Assembly: GCA_023512835.1 (NCBI GenBank)
Contig: CM042084.1
Coordinates: forward strand, 48,779,609-48,843,608
Reading direction: 5' to 3'
DNA: 64,000 bases
Source of the DNA: Taxillus chinensis
Taxonomy: Eukaryota; Streptophyta; Magnoliopsida; Santalales; Loranthaceae
The notes below the pieces were generated by a model, which was given only the letters and a program-made list of their open reading frames with translations, was not told the origin of the DNA and searched no databases. Both the position numbers and the translations under genes were made by a program. Below are positions 32,806 through 44,300 of the stretch, piece after piece (the first letter of the stretch is position 1; every line of letters begins with the position of its first letter).

Positions 32806-34046
32806 AAGGTTGGATTTTGGATAGTGGCTGCTCAGGACATATGACTGGTGATACAAAGATCTTAAAAAATGTGGAAGCCTATGATGGAGGTTCAGTGACT
32901 TTTGGGAATGATGGATCATTGAAGATTAAGGGTATTGCTTCAGCTACCATAGGGGAAACTAAGCTGAAATCAAATGAAGTCTTATTGGTAGATGGTTTGA
33001 AGCACAATCTATTGAGTGTGTCTCAGTTACGTGATGATGGAAATGAAGTGATCTTCAGAAAGAAGGGTTGTGTAGTCAAAAGATTCAAAGATGGTGTTGT
33101 GATAACTAAGGGTGATAGAACAGCTAGAAATTTGTTTCAGGTGGTACACTCACAAAAGTCATGCATCATGGGTGCAAGGACGAAAATATGTTATGGCATA
33201 GGAGACTAGGTCACCTTGGACAAAAGAGTATGAGCAAGGTGACAAAAGAAGGAGCTATAAGATACATTCCTATCTTACGAAGAGATGGAAGTTCCATATG
33301 TAGCACATATCAAAAGGGAAGAATGGTCAACCTTAGCCATAAAGGAGTGGAGATTCAAACATCAAAGCCACTGGAGTTAGTACATTCTGATATATGTGGA
33401 CCCATCAAACCACAATCATTAAAAGGAGACAGGTATTTTATTTCATTCATTGATGATTTCACTCGAATGACTAACATTATGTTTATGAAGCACAAATTAG
33501 AAGCTTTGAAGATGTTCAAGAATTTCAGGAGATTAGTTGAGAAGGAAATAGGTCATTCAATCAAGAGACTCCGAACTGATAATGGAAGGGAGTACACAAG
33601 TGGTGCGTTTGAATAGTATATAGAGAAGCATGGCATCAGACATGAGTACAGTGCACCATATACTCCTCAACAAAATGGAGTTGCTAGAAAGGAAGAACAG
33701 AAGCATCGGGGAGATGGCTAGGACTATGATAGCTGAATATGGGACAACTAAATATTTTTGGAGAGAAGTTGTATCCACGGCTGCACATGTTCAAAATAGG
33801 TGTCTATTGTGGTCCAAATCAGATATGACACCATATGAAATGTGGTCCAAGAAGAGGCCAAGTGTGAAGTATTTTAAAGTGTTTGGTAGTCCATGCTTAA
33901 TTAAAGTCAAAGGGAGACAACTTAGAAAGTTTGATGCGAAAGCTGATGAAGGTATGTTTCTTGGATATCTTTCAAATGGGAAAGGTTACAAGTGTTACAA
34001 CAAGAGGCGTCAAACAATAGTTGATGCTTATGATGTGAAGGTGTAA
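32806..34046 (+). pseudogene. Copia Pol: protease and integrase
   Basis: Protease: GWILDSGCSGHMTGD near 32809-32850. Gag-pre-integrase: MLWHRRLGHLGQKSM near 33190, with the usual second Cys pair weakened to ICSTYQ. Integrase core: LVHSDICGP (Asp), LRTDNGREY (Asp), ERKNRS (Glu), then the copia tail KYFKVFGSPCLIKVKG and DAKADEGMFLGY. Frameshifts occur near 33190 and near 33680 (just after QQNGV), and one stop at 33614. The frame ends VDAYDVKV directly before a homopolymer tract. Confidence 0.9.
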
Positions 34047-34124
34047 AAAAAAAAAATTAAATAAGGGGGGGGGGGGGGGATTTTTTTTTTTTTTTTTTTT
34101 TTTTGGGGGGGGGGGTTTTATTTA

Positions 34125-34156
<32 letters not shown>

Positions 34157-34181
34157 TTTTTTTTTTTTTTTTTTTAAAAAT

Positions 34182-34215
<34 letters not shown>

Positions 34216-34230
34216 TTTTTCTTTTTGGGG
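34047..34230. other. Homopolymer block, probable assembly artefact
   Basis: Runs of A, G and T of 9-30 bases follow each other with almost no complex sequence. It lies in the integrase-to-reverse-transcriptase linker of the copia Pol, where no such sequence is expected. Confidence 0.8.
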
Positions 34231-35740
34231 TTACCATTCCTCAACAAAATTAGAAAATGAGGTCAATACAAGAGAACAACAAGATGCAGACTTTGATTGT
34301 GATCTTAGTATTAGTGAAAATGAAGGCCATAATCAAGAAGATGAAGAAGAAAGAGTTCATGATAATGAACTTGATTTAGCATACACAAGTGATGACGAGA
34401 GGCCTCGAACTCAGAAACTTTATAAAGTGGCTAAACATGTGGATCAACAAAACATTGTTAGAGATCAAGGAGCTAGTGTTCAAACTAGGAGGACTCTGAG
34501 ATCATCAACACATACAACCTTATTCTCTCAAGTAGAGCCACAACGAGTTGATGAAGCTCTAGATGAGAAGGAGTAGATTGAAGCAATGAATGAAGAGCTA
34601 GATTAGATCGAGAAGAATGATACATGGGAGCTAGTACCAAGGCATTAGGACAAGAATGTGATTGGAACGAAATGGGACTTCAGGAACAAGAGAAATGCGA
34701 AAGGAGATATAACCAGGAATAAACGAGATTGGTGTGCAAGGGGTATGCACAAGTGGAAGGAGTAGAAGAAGAGGTTTACATTGAGCAACCAGAAGAATTT
34801 CTACTTGACAATGATGGCTCAAGTGTTTGTAAACTGAAGAAGGCACTTTATGGTCTCAAACAAGCACCAAGAGCATGGTATTCCAAGCTTGATAATTCTT
34901 TGAAGGAGATGGATTTTAGCAAAGGCCAAGTGGATAGCAATCTATATATCAGAAACAAGCATGGTTAACATTTAATGGTAATTGTTTATGTTGATGATAT
35001 AATTTTTGTAGGAAATGATGATGATTTTTGCAAGAAGTTTGCTCATAGAATGAAGAAAAGATTTGAGATGTCAATGCTTGGACTGTTAAACTTCTTTTTG
35101 GGACTTCAAATCACTCATGGAAAAGATGCCATCTTTCTATCTCAAGAGAAGTATGCAAGAGATCTCCTCCAGAGATTTGGAATGGAAGAAACCAAAGTAG
35201 TGACTACACCCATAGTTACTGGCTCAAAAGTGTCAAAGGATGAGCAAGCCAAATCAGTAATTCAGAAGGAGTTCAGAAGACTCAGTGGGAGTTTATTGTA
35301 TCTAACATCTTTAAGGCCATACATTGTTTATGCAGTCACTTTATGTGCACGGTATCGTGATCCTATGGAATCACATATGCTAGATGCAAAGAGGATATTG
35401 AGATATGTCAAGGGTACTGTGAACCATGGGCTATATTATGGAACAAATGACAGCCTTGAACTCTATGGGTTTACAGATACTGATTGGGTAGGAGATGTGG
35501 ATAATAGAAGATTTACTTCAGGAGGTGCGTTCTTTCTAGGAACTAAGTGTGTGGCACGATATAACAAGAAGCAAAATTTAGTGACACTGAGCACCATATA
35601 AGCTGAATATATAGCAGCTACTCAAGCTACAACACAAATGATTTGGATGAAGACTCAGCTTGCTGATTTGTATGTCAATGTTCACTTACCACTGAATCTT
35701 GGATGTGATAACCAAAGTGCTATTCAACTAACAAAGAATC
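34231..35740 (+). pseudogene. Copia Pol: reverse transcriptase and RNase H N-terminal part
   Basis: The linker (34231-34560) is acidic. Then NDTWELVPRH and NVIGTKWDFRNK open the reverse transcriptase. A shift near 34723 follows. At about 34764 AQVEGV joins directly to EEEVYIEQPEEF, so the central segment normally carrying EETFAPVARLEA and the first catalytic Asp (DVKSAFLNG) is missing. Downstream LKKALYGLKQAPRAWY, VYVDDIIF (34984-35001) and FFLGLQI are intact except for a stop at 34966. RNase H follows (LYGFTDTDWVGD, stop at 35599, AEYIAATQATTQMIW) and is interrupted at 35740 by a solo LTR. Confidence 0.9.
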
Positions 35741-36073
35741 TATTGGCCCCTTGGAGCCCAGAGGGGGATGAATAGGCTCTTATCGAAACTCTTTCTAAAA
35801 CTCTCTAGCACAACACTTATCTGGTTAAGAGATAGAAACAATGCGGAAGATAACCAAATAGTGGAAGTATTTTGTTTTATTATTTGTATGATAAGTACAA
35901 CAAAATGAAAGCAGTCTAAAGCACAAGCTTCTAGACCTACTTAACAACTCTTTAGCACTCAGTTTAAAAGTATGCACACACTAGCCTCTATGATCTTAAT
36001 GAGCTTTAGTACATGCACACACTATTACTTGTTAACACAAAAAGTACTCTTCTCTATAAATATACAAGTGTTG

Positions 36074-36082
36074 CTATTTATA
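36074..36082 (-). promoter_or_regulatory. TATA box of the copia-type solo LTR
   Basis: Minus strand TATAAATAG, about 340 bases from the 3' end of the LTR, downstream (in LTR sense) of the TCCTTACTCCG-type array. Confidence 0.55.
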
Positions 36083-36387
36083 GTGACATCCACAAGAGAC
36101 AACCTTGGAACTTGTTGTTCCGGATATTGTGCACATTTACTTTCTCTCAGAAATCACTCTGCCTCAATTGCTGCGGATGTGGTCTTCAAGATCTTGGGTA
36201 TGTATTGCTTAAGATTCTTTATAAGTTCCCAAGTGTAGTTAAAGTTGTGTCCACATATCCGGATGATCCACGTGTAAGGTGCTTTAGACTTTCAACAAGT
36301 TTGTCTTACATCGGGAAGTAGTGAGCCGGTGACTTTGAATACGAAGAAATAAGTTGAAGTAGTGTCTTCTTGAATCCGGTGTAAGGT

Positions 36388-36960
36388 TCCTTACTCCGTG
36401 CTAAACTAAGCTCGGATCCTTACTCCGTAATACTGATTGCTTACTCCATATCAATTTGGTACTGGAATCCTTATTCCGGGTAAGCGCTTCCTTACTCCGT
36501 ATGAAAGAGAAGGTCAGAGTGCTTACTCTGCATCAGCGCTTCCTTAATCCGCATCTAGTGTCCTTACTCCGCATGAGTTAAAGAAACGGATGGCTTACTC
36601 CATATCAGCACATCCTTACTCCGCATGAGTGAGTGGTTCGGATTCCTTACTCCACATCTAATTTCCTTACTCCGTGTGAATAAAGACTCAAGTCCTTATT
36701 CCGTAGAAGTGCTTCCTTACTCCGCATCTATGAAAGACTCGGATTCCTTACTCCGTGTCTTCTTTACTTCAGTCCGGTTGAGTGGAAGACTTATCTTTTT
36801 AACTCCGTGTTGACTCTCTTACTCCGTGTGACTTTGTAGACTAAGATTCTTACTCCGCATCTTTTAGACTTAGTCCGTTGAAGTATTAAGTGCGGATTTC
36901 TTAATCCGTAGCTTTTAGGTTCTTAGTCTGCACGAATGATCCTTATTCCGTATGAGGCAA
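36388..36960. repeat. About 20 copies of TCCTTACTCCGCAT-like motif
   Basis: Imperfect 12-14-base copies start near 36388, 36416, 36448, 36465, 36491, 36518, 36540, 36562, 36592, 36613, 36642, 36664, 36691, 36714, 36744 and onward, with a spacing of 21-32 bases. Sequence between copies is not conserved. In LTR sense the motif is ATGCGGAGTAAGGA and it fills the U3 upstream of the TATA box. Confidence 0.85.
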
Positions 36961-37156
36961 AGACTTGGTTATATACCAAGTGTTTGACGACACTCATTCT
37001 CACCTGGATTAGGATTATGTATCCTGTCCTTAGCTTTGCTCACACGAGTGTAGATCTAGATGAAGGTCATATCTTCTGCAATGACTTAAGATAAAACAAC
37101 AAAGGTCTCATATCAAATTACATAGGGCTTTATCAGCATTATCCAAATTCTGGGCT

Positions 37157-37707
37157 TGTAAGGACCCGTACCTTGAGTTAGTCACAGTTTTGCCTTCTGA
37201 GTAGAGTTTTTCTAGATTTTGACCTAGTGAATGGACTCCAATGAATTCACGTGCAAAAGGAAAGATGCTTAGAATGATGTCCTTTATCTACCACAGAAGT
37301 TTCAGGCCAAATGGACGTGTATGTGAGATGCACGTGAAATGGGTCCATTTCACGTGCAAGTGTGGTTGTCTTCTACATGATGCAAGGAGGCTAGGGGTGA
37401 ATTTTGAGCGCATTTGGAGTTGCACGTGAATTGGGGAATTCACGTTCAAATTGGCGTGCAGGCATGTTTTTGCATGGTTACCTTAGTTTTGTTATTCTAA
37501 TCATCTTTTCCCAAAGGACCATGTTGGAATTGTGAATATTTTGGTGTGTATGGATGTGGGAAGGTCATAGCTTGTTCCATCAAAACTACATCGTTTTGAT
37601 GCTGGGATTCACTTAATCAAAACTACGTCGTTTTGATGTTGTGTTGTCTATATAAGGAGGAGAAGCCCCTCTGTTTTAGGTTTAGGGTTTGTTGCTCCAC
37701 CAGCCGT

Positions 37708-37750
<43 letters not shown>

Positions 37751-38593
37751 AGAGCTTCTGGTGGCTGCCGGAGCGTTTTGCAAGGGTGGTCGGAGTCTTG
37801 CGTGGAAGCGGGAGCAGGGGAACATACAAGGTAGGGGTTCTGTTCTTCCTAAATCCTCCTCTGTCCTAGGGTTCTAGGGCAGATTGGTATTATGCCTGTG
37901 AAAGTGTGTATGCTATGTGTTTGGTTTAATGCCTGTGTGACCTTGTATGCTGTGCTTGTGGAACCCGGTGGCTGTGGAAGCCCGGGACTAGAACTGTTAG
38001 CCTGTGTGGCTAAGCCTGAGAGGATGTGGATATGTTAGCCCGTGTGGCTAAGCCTGAGTGGCTGTGGATATGTTAGCCTGTGTGGCTAAGCCTGAGAGGC
38101 TGTGGATAGGTGTGTGCCTTGTGAATGTGGAATACAACTTGTTTACATTTTATTGTCTTACATTTTATTGTCACTACACTACACCTGTACACACTCATGT
38201 AGACGCTAGGAGCATGGGATGGGTTGGGGAGACATGATCCCTACTGAGCTGTGGTTGCTCACCCCTCCCTCTATGTTGTGTTTTCTTTCAGGAACATACA
38301 GGCATTAGGTGGGACCCCAAGGTGGAAGACCTTATTTACTTTACTGTCTACCATTTATGTTATTTTTATGGGAATTGATGTAACCCCAGTGGGAATGGAT
38401 TGAAAAGAGGATTTTGTTGTAATAAAGATTGGTTTGGATTGTGGATTGCTTTTATGAACTTTATTTTCTTGAATGTGTTGTGGATGTTTAAAATGTTATA
38501 TTCGGGGTTTGCACCCTAACCCCTTTGCCCTCCGTGTGGGTACAAGGGGAGTCACGTACCGGTTTCCTCGGGTTGGAAATCCGGGGCGTGACA
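37157..38593 (+). mobile_element. Solo LTR, gypsy Tekay-like, target duplication GGGCT
   Basis: TGTAAGGACCCGTACC to GGGGCGTGACA, flanked by GGGCT at 37152-37156 and 38594-38598. It is nested in the copia-type solo LTR, so it is the youngest layer here. It carries two palindromic motifs (37579-37600 and 37616-37637), TATATAAG at 37649, telobox-like sequence, a GA run (37711-37748), and about three 37-base units with GTTAGCCTGTGTGGCTAAG (37998-38108). Confidence 0.95.
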
Positions 38594-38613
38594 GGGCTTG
38601 ATCCAACAGAATC

Positions 38614-38780
38614 CAGTCCAACATTCAAGATCTAAACACATAGACATCAGATACCATTTCATTAAGGAGAAAGTTGAAGAAGGTCAGCTCAAATTGGAAT
38701 ATGTTCCTACCAAAGATCAGTTAGCTGACATTTTTACAATGCCATTGGATTACTGAAGTAGAAAGGAAGTGAACTGCAAG
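38614..38780 (+). pseudogene. Copia RNase H C-terminal part
   Basis: It continues the frame interrupted at 35740: [28 protein letters not shown] and [12 protein letters not shown], the classical copia RNase H end. A stop follows after PLDY. Element sequence ends at 38780, where another repeat starts. Confidence 0.9.
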
Positions 38781-38992
38781 TGTAACAGCCCAAGTCCACC
38801 GTAGCACGATATTGTCCGGTTCAGGGCCCAAACCCAATCCCCGGTTTTGTTCTTGGCAGTGCCGCACAGACACCCCAAAAAGCCTCGTGCCAGGAGAGGT
38901 CTCCACACCCTCTTAAGAGGCACGCTTCGTTCTCCTCCCCAGCCGATGTGGGACTTGCAAAGTCCTCAGACTCTACAACAAGGAAGTTCACT
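38781..38992 (+). repeat. Unclassified interspersed repeat starting TGTAACAGCCC, partial
   Basis: It opens TGTAACAGCCCAAGTCCACC and contains GAGAGGTCTCCACACCCT and GCCGATGTGGGACT. This looks like a repeat family common in dicot genomes with an LTR-like start. It is cut off by the N gap, so I cannot classify it. Confidence 0.5.
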
Positions 38993-39492
38993 NNNNNNNN
39001 NNNNNNNNNNNNNNNNNNNNNNNNNNNNNNNNNNNNNNNNNNNNNNNNNNNNNNNNNNNNNNNNNNNNNNNNNNNNNNNNNNNNNNNNNNNNNNNNNNNN
39101 NNNNNNNNNNNNNNNNNNNNNNNNNNNNNNNNNNNNNNNNNNNNNNNNNNNNNNNNNNNNNNNNNNNNNNNNNNNNNNNNNNNNNNNNNNNNNNNNNNNN
39201 NNNNNNNNNNNNNNNNNNNNNNNNNNNNNNNNNNNNNNNNNNNNNNNNNNNNNNNNNNNNNNNNNNNNNNNNNNNNNNNNNNNNNNNNNNNNNNNNNNNN
39301 NNNNNNNNNNNNNNNNNNNNNNNNNNNNNNNNNNNNNNNNNNNNNNNNNNNNNNNNNNNNNNNNNNNNNNNNNNNNNNNNNNNNNNNNNNNNNNNNNNNN
39401 NNNNNNNNNNNNNNNNNNNNNNNNNNNNNNNNNNNNNNNNNNNNNNNNNNNNNNNNNNNNNNNNNNNNNNNNNNNNNNNNNNNNNNNNNNNN
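38993..39492. other. Assembly gap (500 N)
   Basis: Exactly 500 N. Sequence right of it (39493 onward) matches 56926 onward, so the missing part should contain the equivalent of 56086-56925 (an LTR) and perhaps more. Confidence 0.95.
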
Positions 39493-39565
39493 CCTTTACC
39501 CTCCGTGTGGGTGAACGGGGAGTCACGTACCCGGTTTCCCCGGGTCGGAAATCCGGGGCGTGACA
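39493..39565 (+). repeat. 3' end of a gypsy LTR
   Basis: Ends GGGGCGTGACA at 39565 and matches 56926-56994. It is followed by 22 bases of Tat-like LTR (CTACGAGGCTGGGAGC...), the host for the next insertion. Confidence 0.75.
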
Positions 39566-39587
39566 CTACGAGGCTGGGAGCTTCGAG

Positions 39588-41381
39588 TGTAATGACCCGT
39601 GTGTAACCCATGTGTAAGAAGTTAACCACAAACACCTTGGTTGTTAGTGCATGTAAGGACCCGTACCCTCGAGTTAGTCACGCGTTTTGCCTTCCGAGTA
39701 GTTTTTCTAGATTTTGACCTAGTAAATGGACTCCAATGAATTCACGTGCAAAAGGAAAGATGCTTAGAATGATGTCCTCATCTACCACGTGTTTCGGGCC
39801 AAACCGACGTGTATGTGAGGTGCACGTGATATGGGTCCAATTCACGTGCAAGTGTGGTTGTCTTCTAAATGATGCAAGGAGGCTAGGGTGAAGTTTGAGA
39901 GCATTTGGAGTGCATATGGAGTTGCACGTGAATTGGGGAATTCACGTGCAAATTGGCGTGCAGCCATATTTTTGCATGGTTCCCTTAGTTTTGACATTCT
40001 AATGATCTTTCTCCAAAGGACCATGTTGAAATTCTCGAGTATTTTGGCCTATATGGGTGCGGAAAGGTGCTAACTTGTGTGATCAAAACTACGTCGTTTT
40101 GATCCTGGGATTCACTTAATCAAAACTACGTCGTTTTGATATTGTGTTGTCTATATAAGGAGGAGAAGCCTCTCTGCTTTTAGGGTTAGGGTTTGTTGCT
40201 CCACCACATGTCGCAGGAGAGAGAGAGAGGGAAGGAGAGCTCCCCGGTTGCTGCCGGCGTCTTGCGTGGGTGGTCGGAGTCTCGTGGGTGGACGGCGTTC
40301 GGCGTGGGGAACGTACTATTGCTGTGTTGTTGCGTCTTACTTGAGGTAGGGGTTCGTTCTTCCTAAATCCTCCTCTGTCCTAGGGTTCTAGGCGATTATG
40401 GGTTATATCTCGTTATATATACATATGTAATCCATATAGGTGTGATCTCCTATATGGATGTTGGCCTTCAATGGCATTTTGGTGCGATTTTGTTGTTGGG
40501 TGGTCGGTGCACGTTACATGTTCGATGAAATGCCTGTGTGAATATTGCTGTGTATATATGCCCAAGTACATGTTTGATAATATGCCTGTGTGGCTGGACT
40601 TGTGATTTGGTGTATGTATGCATGCTGGGTGTTTGTTCTATTGCCCGAATGGGCCGGGTTTGTGCACTTGTGAACGGGTGCACACCAAGTGTTTGGTTTT
40701 ATACCTGGAGTGACCGTGGTGTATGTTGTGTGCATGACTGTGGTATCCGGCCTAAGAGGCGGTTAAATCACTTGGCCTTAAGAGGCGGTTAAATCACTTG
40801 GCCTGAAGAGGCGGTTAAATAACTTGGCCTGAAGAGGCGGTTAAATCACTTGTGGTTAAAGTGTTAGCTTGTGTGGTAGTGGAAGATTGTAAATTGTTGA
40901 TGTGGTTGTTATTATGTCTGATGAAATTATTGTATCACGACACCGCACTTGTACACTTGGCATGTAGCCGTTAGGAACATGGGAAGGGTTGGGGAGACTT
41001 GATCCCTACTTGAGCCGTGGTTGCTCACCCCTCCTACCGTGTTTGCTTGTTTTCCAGGGGACTTACGAGCGTTAGGTGGATACACCAAGGTGGAAGACCA
41101 TCTTCATTTTATTGTTCGGGTCAGTAGAATGTAATTTTATAATCTATGTAACCCCAAGGGGGGAAATGTAATAAGGGATTGAATTGTAGTAAAGAACCTG
41201 GTTGGTTTGTGAACCTTTGTTGTTTGAAATTAAATAAAGATGTGGCTTGTTTGATGTTTGATTTATGGTAATTGTTAGTCTTGTTTGTGTGGCATCCAGT
41301 AATCCAACCCCGTTGCCCTCCGTGTGGGTAAAGGGGAGTCACAAACCAGTTTCCTCGGGTTGGAAAATCTGGGGCGTGACA
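39588..41381 (+). repeat. 5' LTR of the gene-less element
   Basis: 1794 bases. Palindromes at 40082-40103 and 40119-40140, TATATAAG at 40152, telobox-like TAGGGTTAGGGTTT at 40181-40194, short GA run. A 26-base minisatellite (GGCCTGAAGAGGCGGTTAAA plus TCACTT) has about four units at 40749-40853. Compared with its partner it has many CAG/CTG sites changed to CG or CCG. Confidence 0.92.
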
Positions 41382-41384
41382 ATA

Positions 41385-41396
41385 TGGTATCAGAGC
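41385..41396 (+). other. Primer-binding site (initiator Met tRNA)
   Basis: TGGTATCAGAGC three bases after the 5' LTR end. Confidence 0.9.
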
Positions 41397-44300
41397 ATGG
41401 TCTAGTTGGCCTAGGGTAGTGGGCGGATCTGGTTATCTTGAGTCCTTTGGAGGAGCCTGGAGGGACATGCCTGATCAACATGGTCCTCTTTGAGCCTCCA
41501 AGGTGTACTTAGGGTAGTCCAGTCTTGTGGTAGGATTTGCATGCATTGGCATTAGGGCACTAGTTGCATTTGTTGTCCTTGTGTGATTGTGTGGGTAACC
41601 GAGATAAAGCATGTGAGAGAAAATATGAAGAACATGTTTTAATCTGTGCAACTCTGATTAACTCGATTTTATGACAACTTGAGCCGTGTGCAATGTGTGT
41701 AATTGCATGGATAAATGGTTTGAACGTGATAACATGGAAAAGAATTTGTGATGGTTCGGGCATGAAAACATGGAAAAGAATTTGTGGTATTGAAACCGAG
41801 TACTTGTGAACGTGAAGCTTGTGAAATGTGAACTGTTAATAAAATAAAATAATAATAATCAAGAAATAAATAAATAAATACATTAAATTAAATATGTAAT
41901 AATGTTGGTGTTCTCGTGAATGATTGAGCATGTGATTTGTTTGGCATGGTGTGCAATAAACGAGGTTATGAAAGGTGCGATGGAGTGTAAATTTGTATAG
42001 TCATGAAATTTGTTTGGTAAATTTGTAAATTTGTGTGGTAATAATGCGTGTTATAGCTTAAGTCGCTTAGTCGGTAGTGGTCTCGCGATTGTTGAGATCA
42101 TTTAGTGTTAATCTGGAGCGCTACCTCTTCGCTTAACCAATGCTTCTGAAACTATAAGCCATGCGACTATTGAGGTAACAGAGGAGGCCGACCCCAGGTG
42201 GGGCAAGTGAGAGAGCTGCAGGCTGAAGGTGATAGACTAATCACGGCAGAGGTTGGTGTCTTGAGCTCGATTATTCCAGAGGTGAGGGATGCAATCGACA
42301 ATCGATCGGGAGCGAGGTACGCGAGAAGGCTGTCGGCCCTCAACACTCCCGTTTGAGCCCTGTTTCCCAAAGGGTTGCGCTTGCCGTGGACAACCGGGAC
42401 ATTGGAAAGAGAGTGTGCCAAGAAGCGGACTGGTGTCGCCTCTGTGGAAAAGTAGGATGTCTTCGTATAACTGTCTTGGTAGGACCGGGAGTGATGTTGG
42501 AGGACTAGCTAGTGAGGCCCGTAGAAGAGCAAGACAGAACTTCATTGGTGGTATCGTGCCCCTTTGGTGGGTTGTCGGTTGAGTCTCGTACTAGTTATGT
42601 GAGGCGGGGTGGACTTTATCATGTCACGTTTGAGTTAGCATTTCGAATGGATGTGGTTGGTGACCCGTTAGGAAATAAATAAGTAAAAAGAGTAAATATA
42701 GATTCATAACGCTTTGGAAGAATAATGAGTAACTAATAAAAAAAAATATGGGTGTTGATTTTATAAGTGAGTGATATTCAATTTTGGCACATGTGGATAA
42801 TCAAAGTAACCAAATCTTGTAGGCAACCTTTTTTCTAGTGGGAGGAAATTTAGACTGGCTAGCTAGTAGAGCTTGAGGTGTGAGGTGATGGCTTGTGGGT
42901 TGTTGTGTGACCCCTCCTTGGCAACCTTGAGTAATATAAATGTGTTTTTATGCGGATAGAGGTATGTGTTGGAATACTACATGAAAGGGATATTCCTATG
43001 GTTACCTTTCCAAGTGTTGTGGTTGAAGGAGGAAAACACAGCTAGTATAGCCGCTCCTTGGGTCCATGAGGTGTTGACTTGTTGGCTAGGGTGGTCCTTG
43101 CTAGTTCTTGATTAGTGATTATATAGGTGTTAAGGGTTCTCAGATGGCCAAGCAGTAGCCATGTGTCGTGCTTATGGTGTGTCGAAAAACACCGAGTAAT
43201 GTAAAACAGATATGTTGTGAAACCGGTTGTGCATGTATGAAATGTGCGGTGTTCTCGAATTGAACTAGCGGCTATGAGTGGGTTTTGAGGGTTATGCCCG
43301 GTGCATCAATTTGGTAAAAAGAGGTAAGCAAGTGAGATTTGGCAGGCATTGTTCGGGCTATCTTTCTCTAGGGGCAGAGGGTGTACTTTGGCTTGGTAGG
43401 GCCATTCCTTTGATTCGTATCTTGTGGGAAGTAGGCTTAGAGGAGGAGAGAAGGTGTATGGCTGGTACGTTCTACTCGTCAGGTGTTTTGTGTTACATTG
43501 CTTGTGTGCTACAAAAAGGGGTATTGTGTTGTTGTATGTGTTGCATCTGTGGTAAAGGCATATAGCAGAGTTGCTACGTGTGGGTGTTGTGACACATATG
43601 TGTAGAGGAGGATGAGGCGTGGTGTAGTGGCATATTAACTGTGGTGTGGGGATGAAGAAAAGTGTTAGATGTGATGTTATTAATATTATTCCTTATCTGG
43701 TGTGATGTTTAATATTAAAGTGTTGATAAGCTAGGAAAATGGGTATTAGTGCTACTCCCTGGGGAGAGATTTATGTCGGGCGGATATCACAAGGGTGTAT
43801 GTTTTGGAGCAGTGGTGGTAGGCCGGTGATCTATATCTGTTCTCCTCGAAAACCTTTCATGTGTAGTATCACACGGTAAGTGAGATGGTTCACGCCATCA
43901 AGGTGTCGGTGTATTTGAGACTTTTGTTTGTGTATCGAGATGGAACACGATGGTTGGTATAGGGGAGTTGGTAGGCCATGAGGTGGAGTATGTCATAGAG
44001 GCAAAGAACTCCCCTGTGACCTGTGAATGGCGACACAGAGGGATCAATTGTCTTGTTGCAGGTGGGGGGATTTTTCCTGGTCAAAGAGAGAGCTGTGTTA
44101 GTTATACTTCCCCGATGTTAGAGGATAAGTTCCACTTCATTGCGTTTGGTGTTTGCCGACTCGGAAAGGCGTTAACACTTGGGCTGTAGTGTATGCCTCA
44201 GTTAGTATGTAGGCTGTGGAACCTTAGTGGATACCTATTTAACCGTGATCAAGGATGCTAGCACGAAGTGTCCGAGAGCCGTTATAGTGTAGTGTTCTGG

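Larger units (their letters stand above)
35741..38608 (-). mobile_element. Solo LTR, copia-type, target duplication GAATC, carrying a nested solo LTR
   Basis: In minus-strand sense it starts TGTTGGATCAAGCCC at 38608 and ends GGGGCCAATA at 35741, a TG...TA variant of TG...CA. GAATC flanks it (35736-35740 and 38609-38613). Deleting the insertion and one GAATC restores the RNase H reading without loss: ...TKN joins PVQHSRSKH. Its own length is about 1426 bases once the gypsy LTR at 37157-38593 and one GGGCT are subtracted. A minus-strand TATA box and an array of short motifs upstream of it are listed separately. Confidence 0.93.
30577..38780 (+). mobile_element. Ty1/copia internal region without recognisable LTRs
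   Basis: It abuts Athila integrase on the left and an unrelated repeat at 38781 on the right. Gag, protease, integrase, reverse transcriptase and RNase H appear in the copia order. The ~180 bases before gag (30577-30755) show no primer-binding site. Neither LTR is seen, so both ends are truncated or rearranged. The long Gag with coiled-coil tail resembles the SIRE type, but lineage is uncertain. Confidence 0.8.

Noticed and set aside
34047..34230. Poly-A tail of a LINE or processed copy
   Set aside because: Runs of A, G and T alternate, no target duplication is seen, and Pol similarity continues on both sides.
38781..38992. Cassandra-type element with 5S rRNA promoter
   Set aside because: It shares the GATGTGGGA-type stretch of such repeats, but no 5S rRNA internal promoter sequence is visible.
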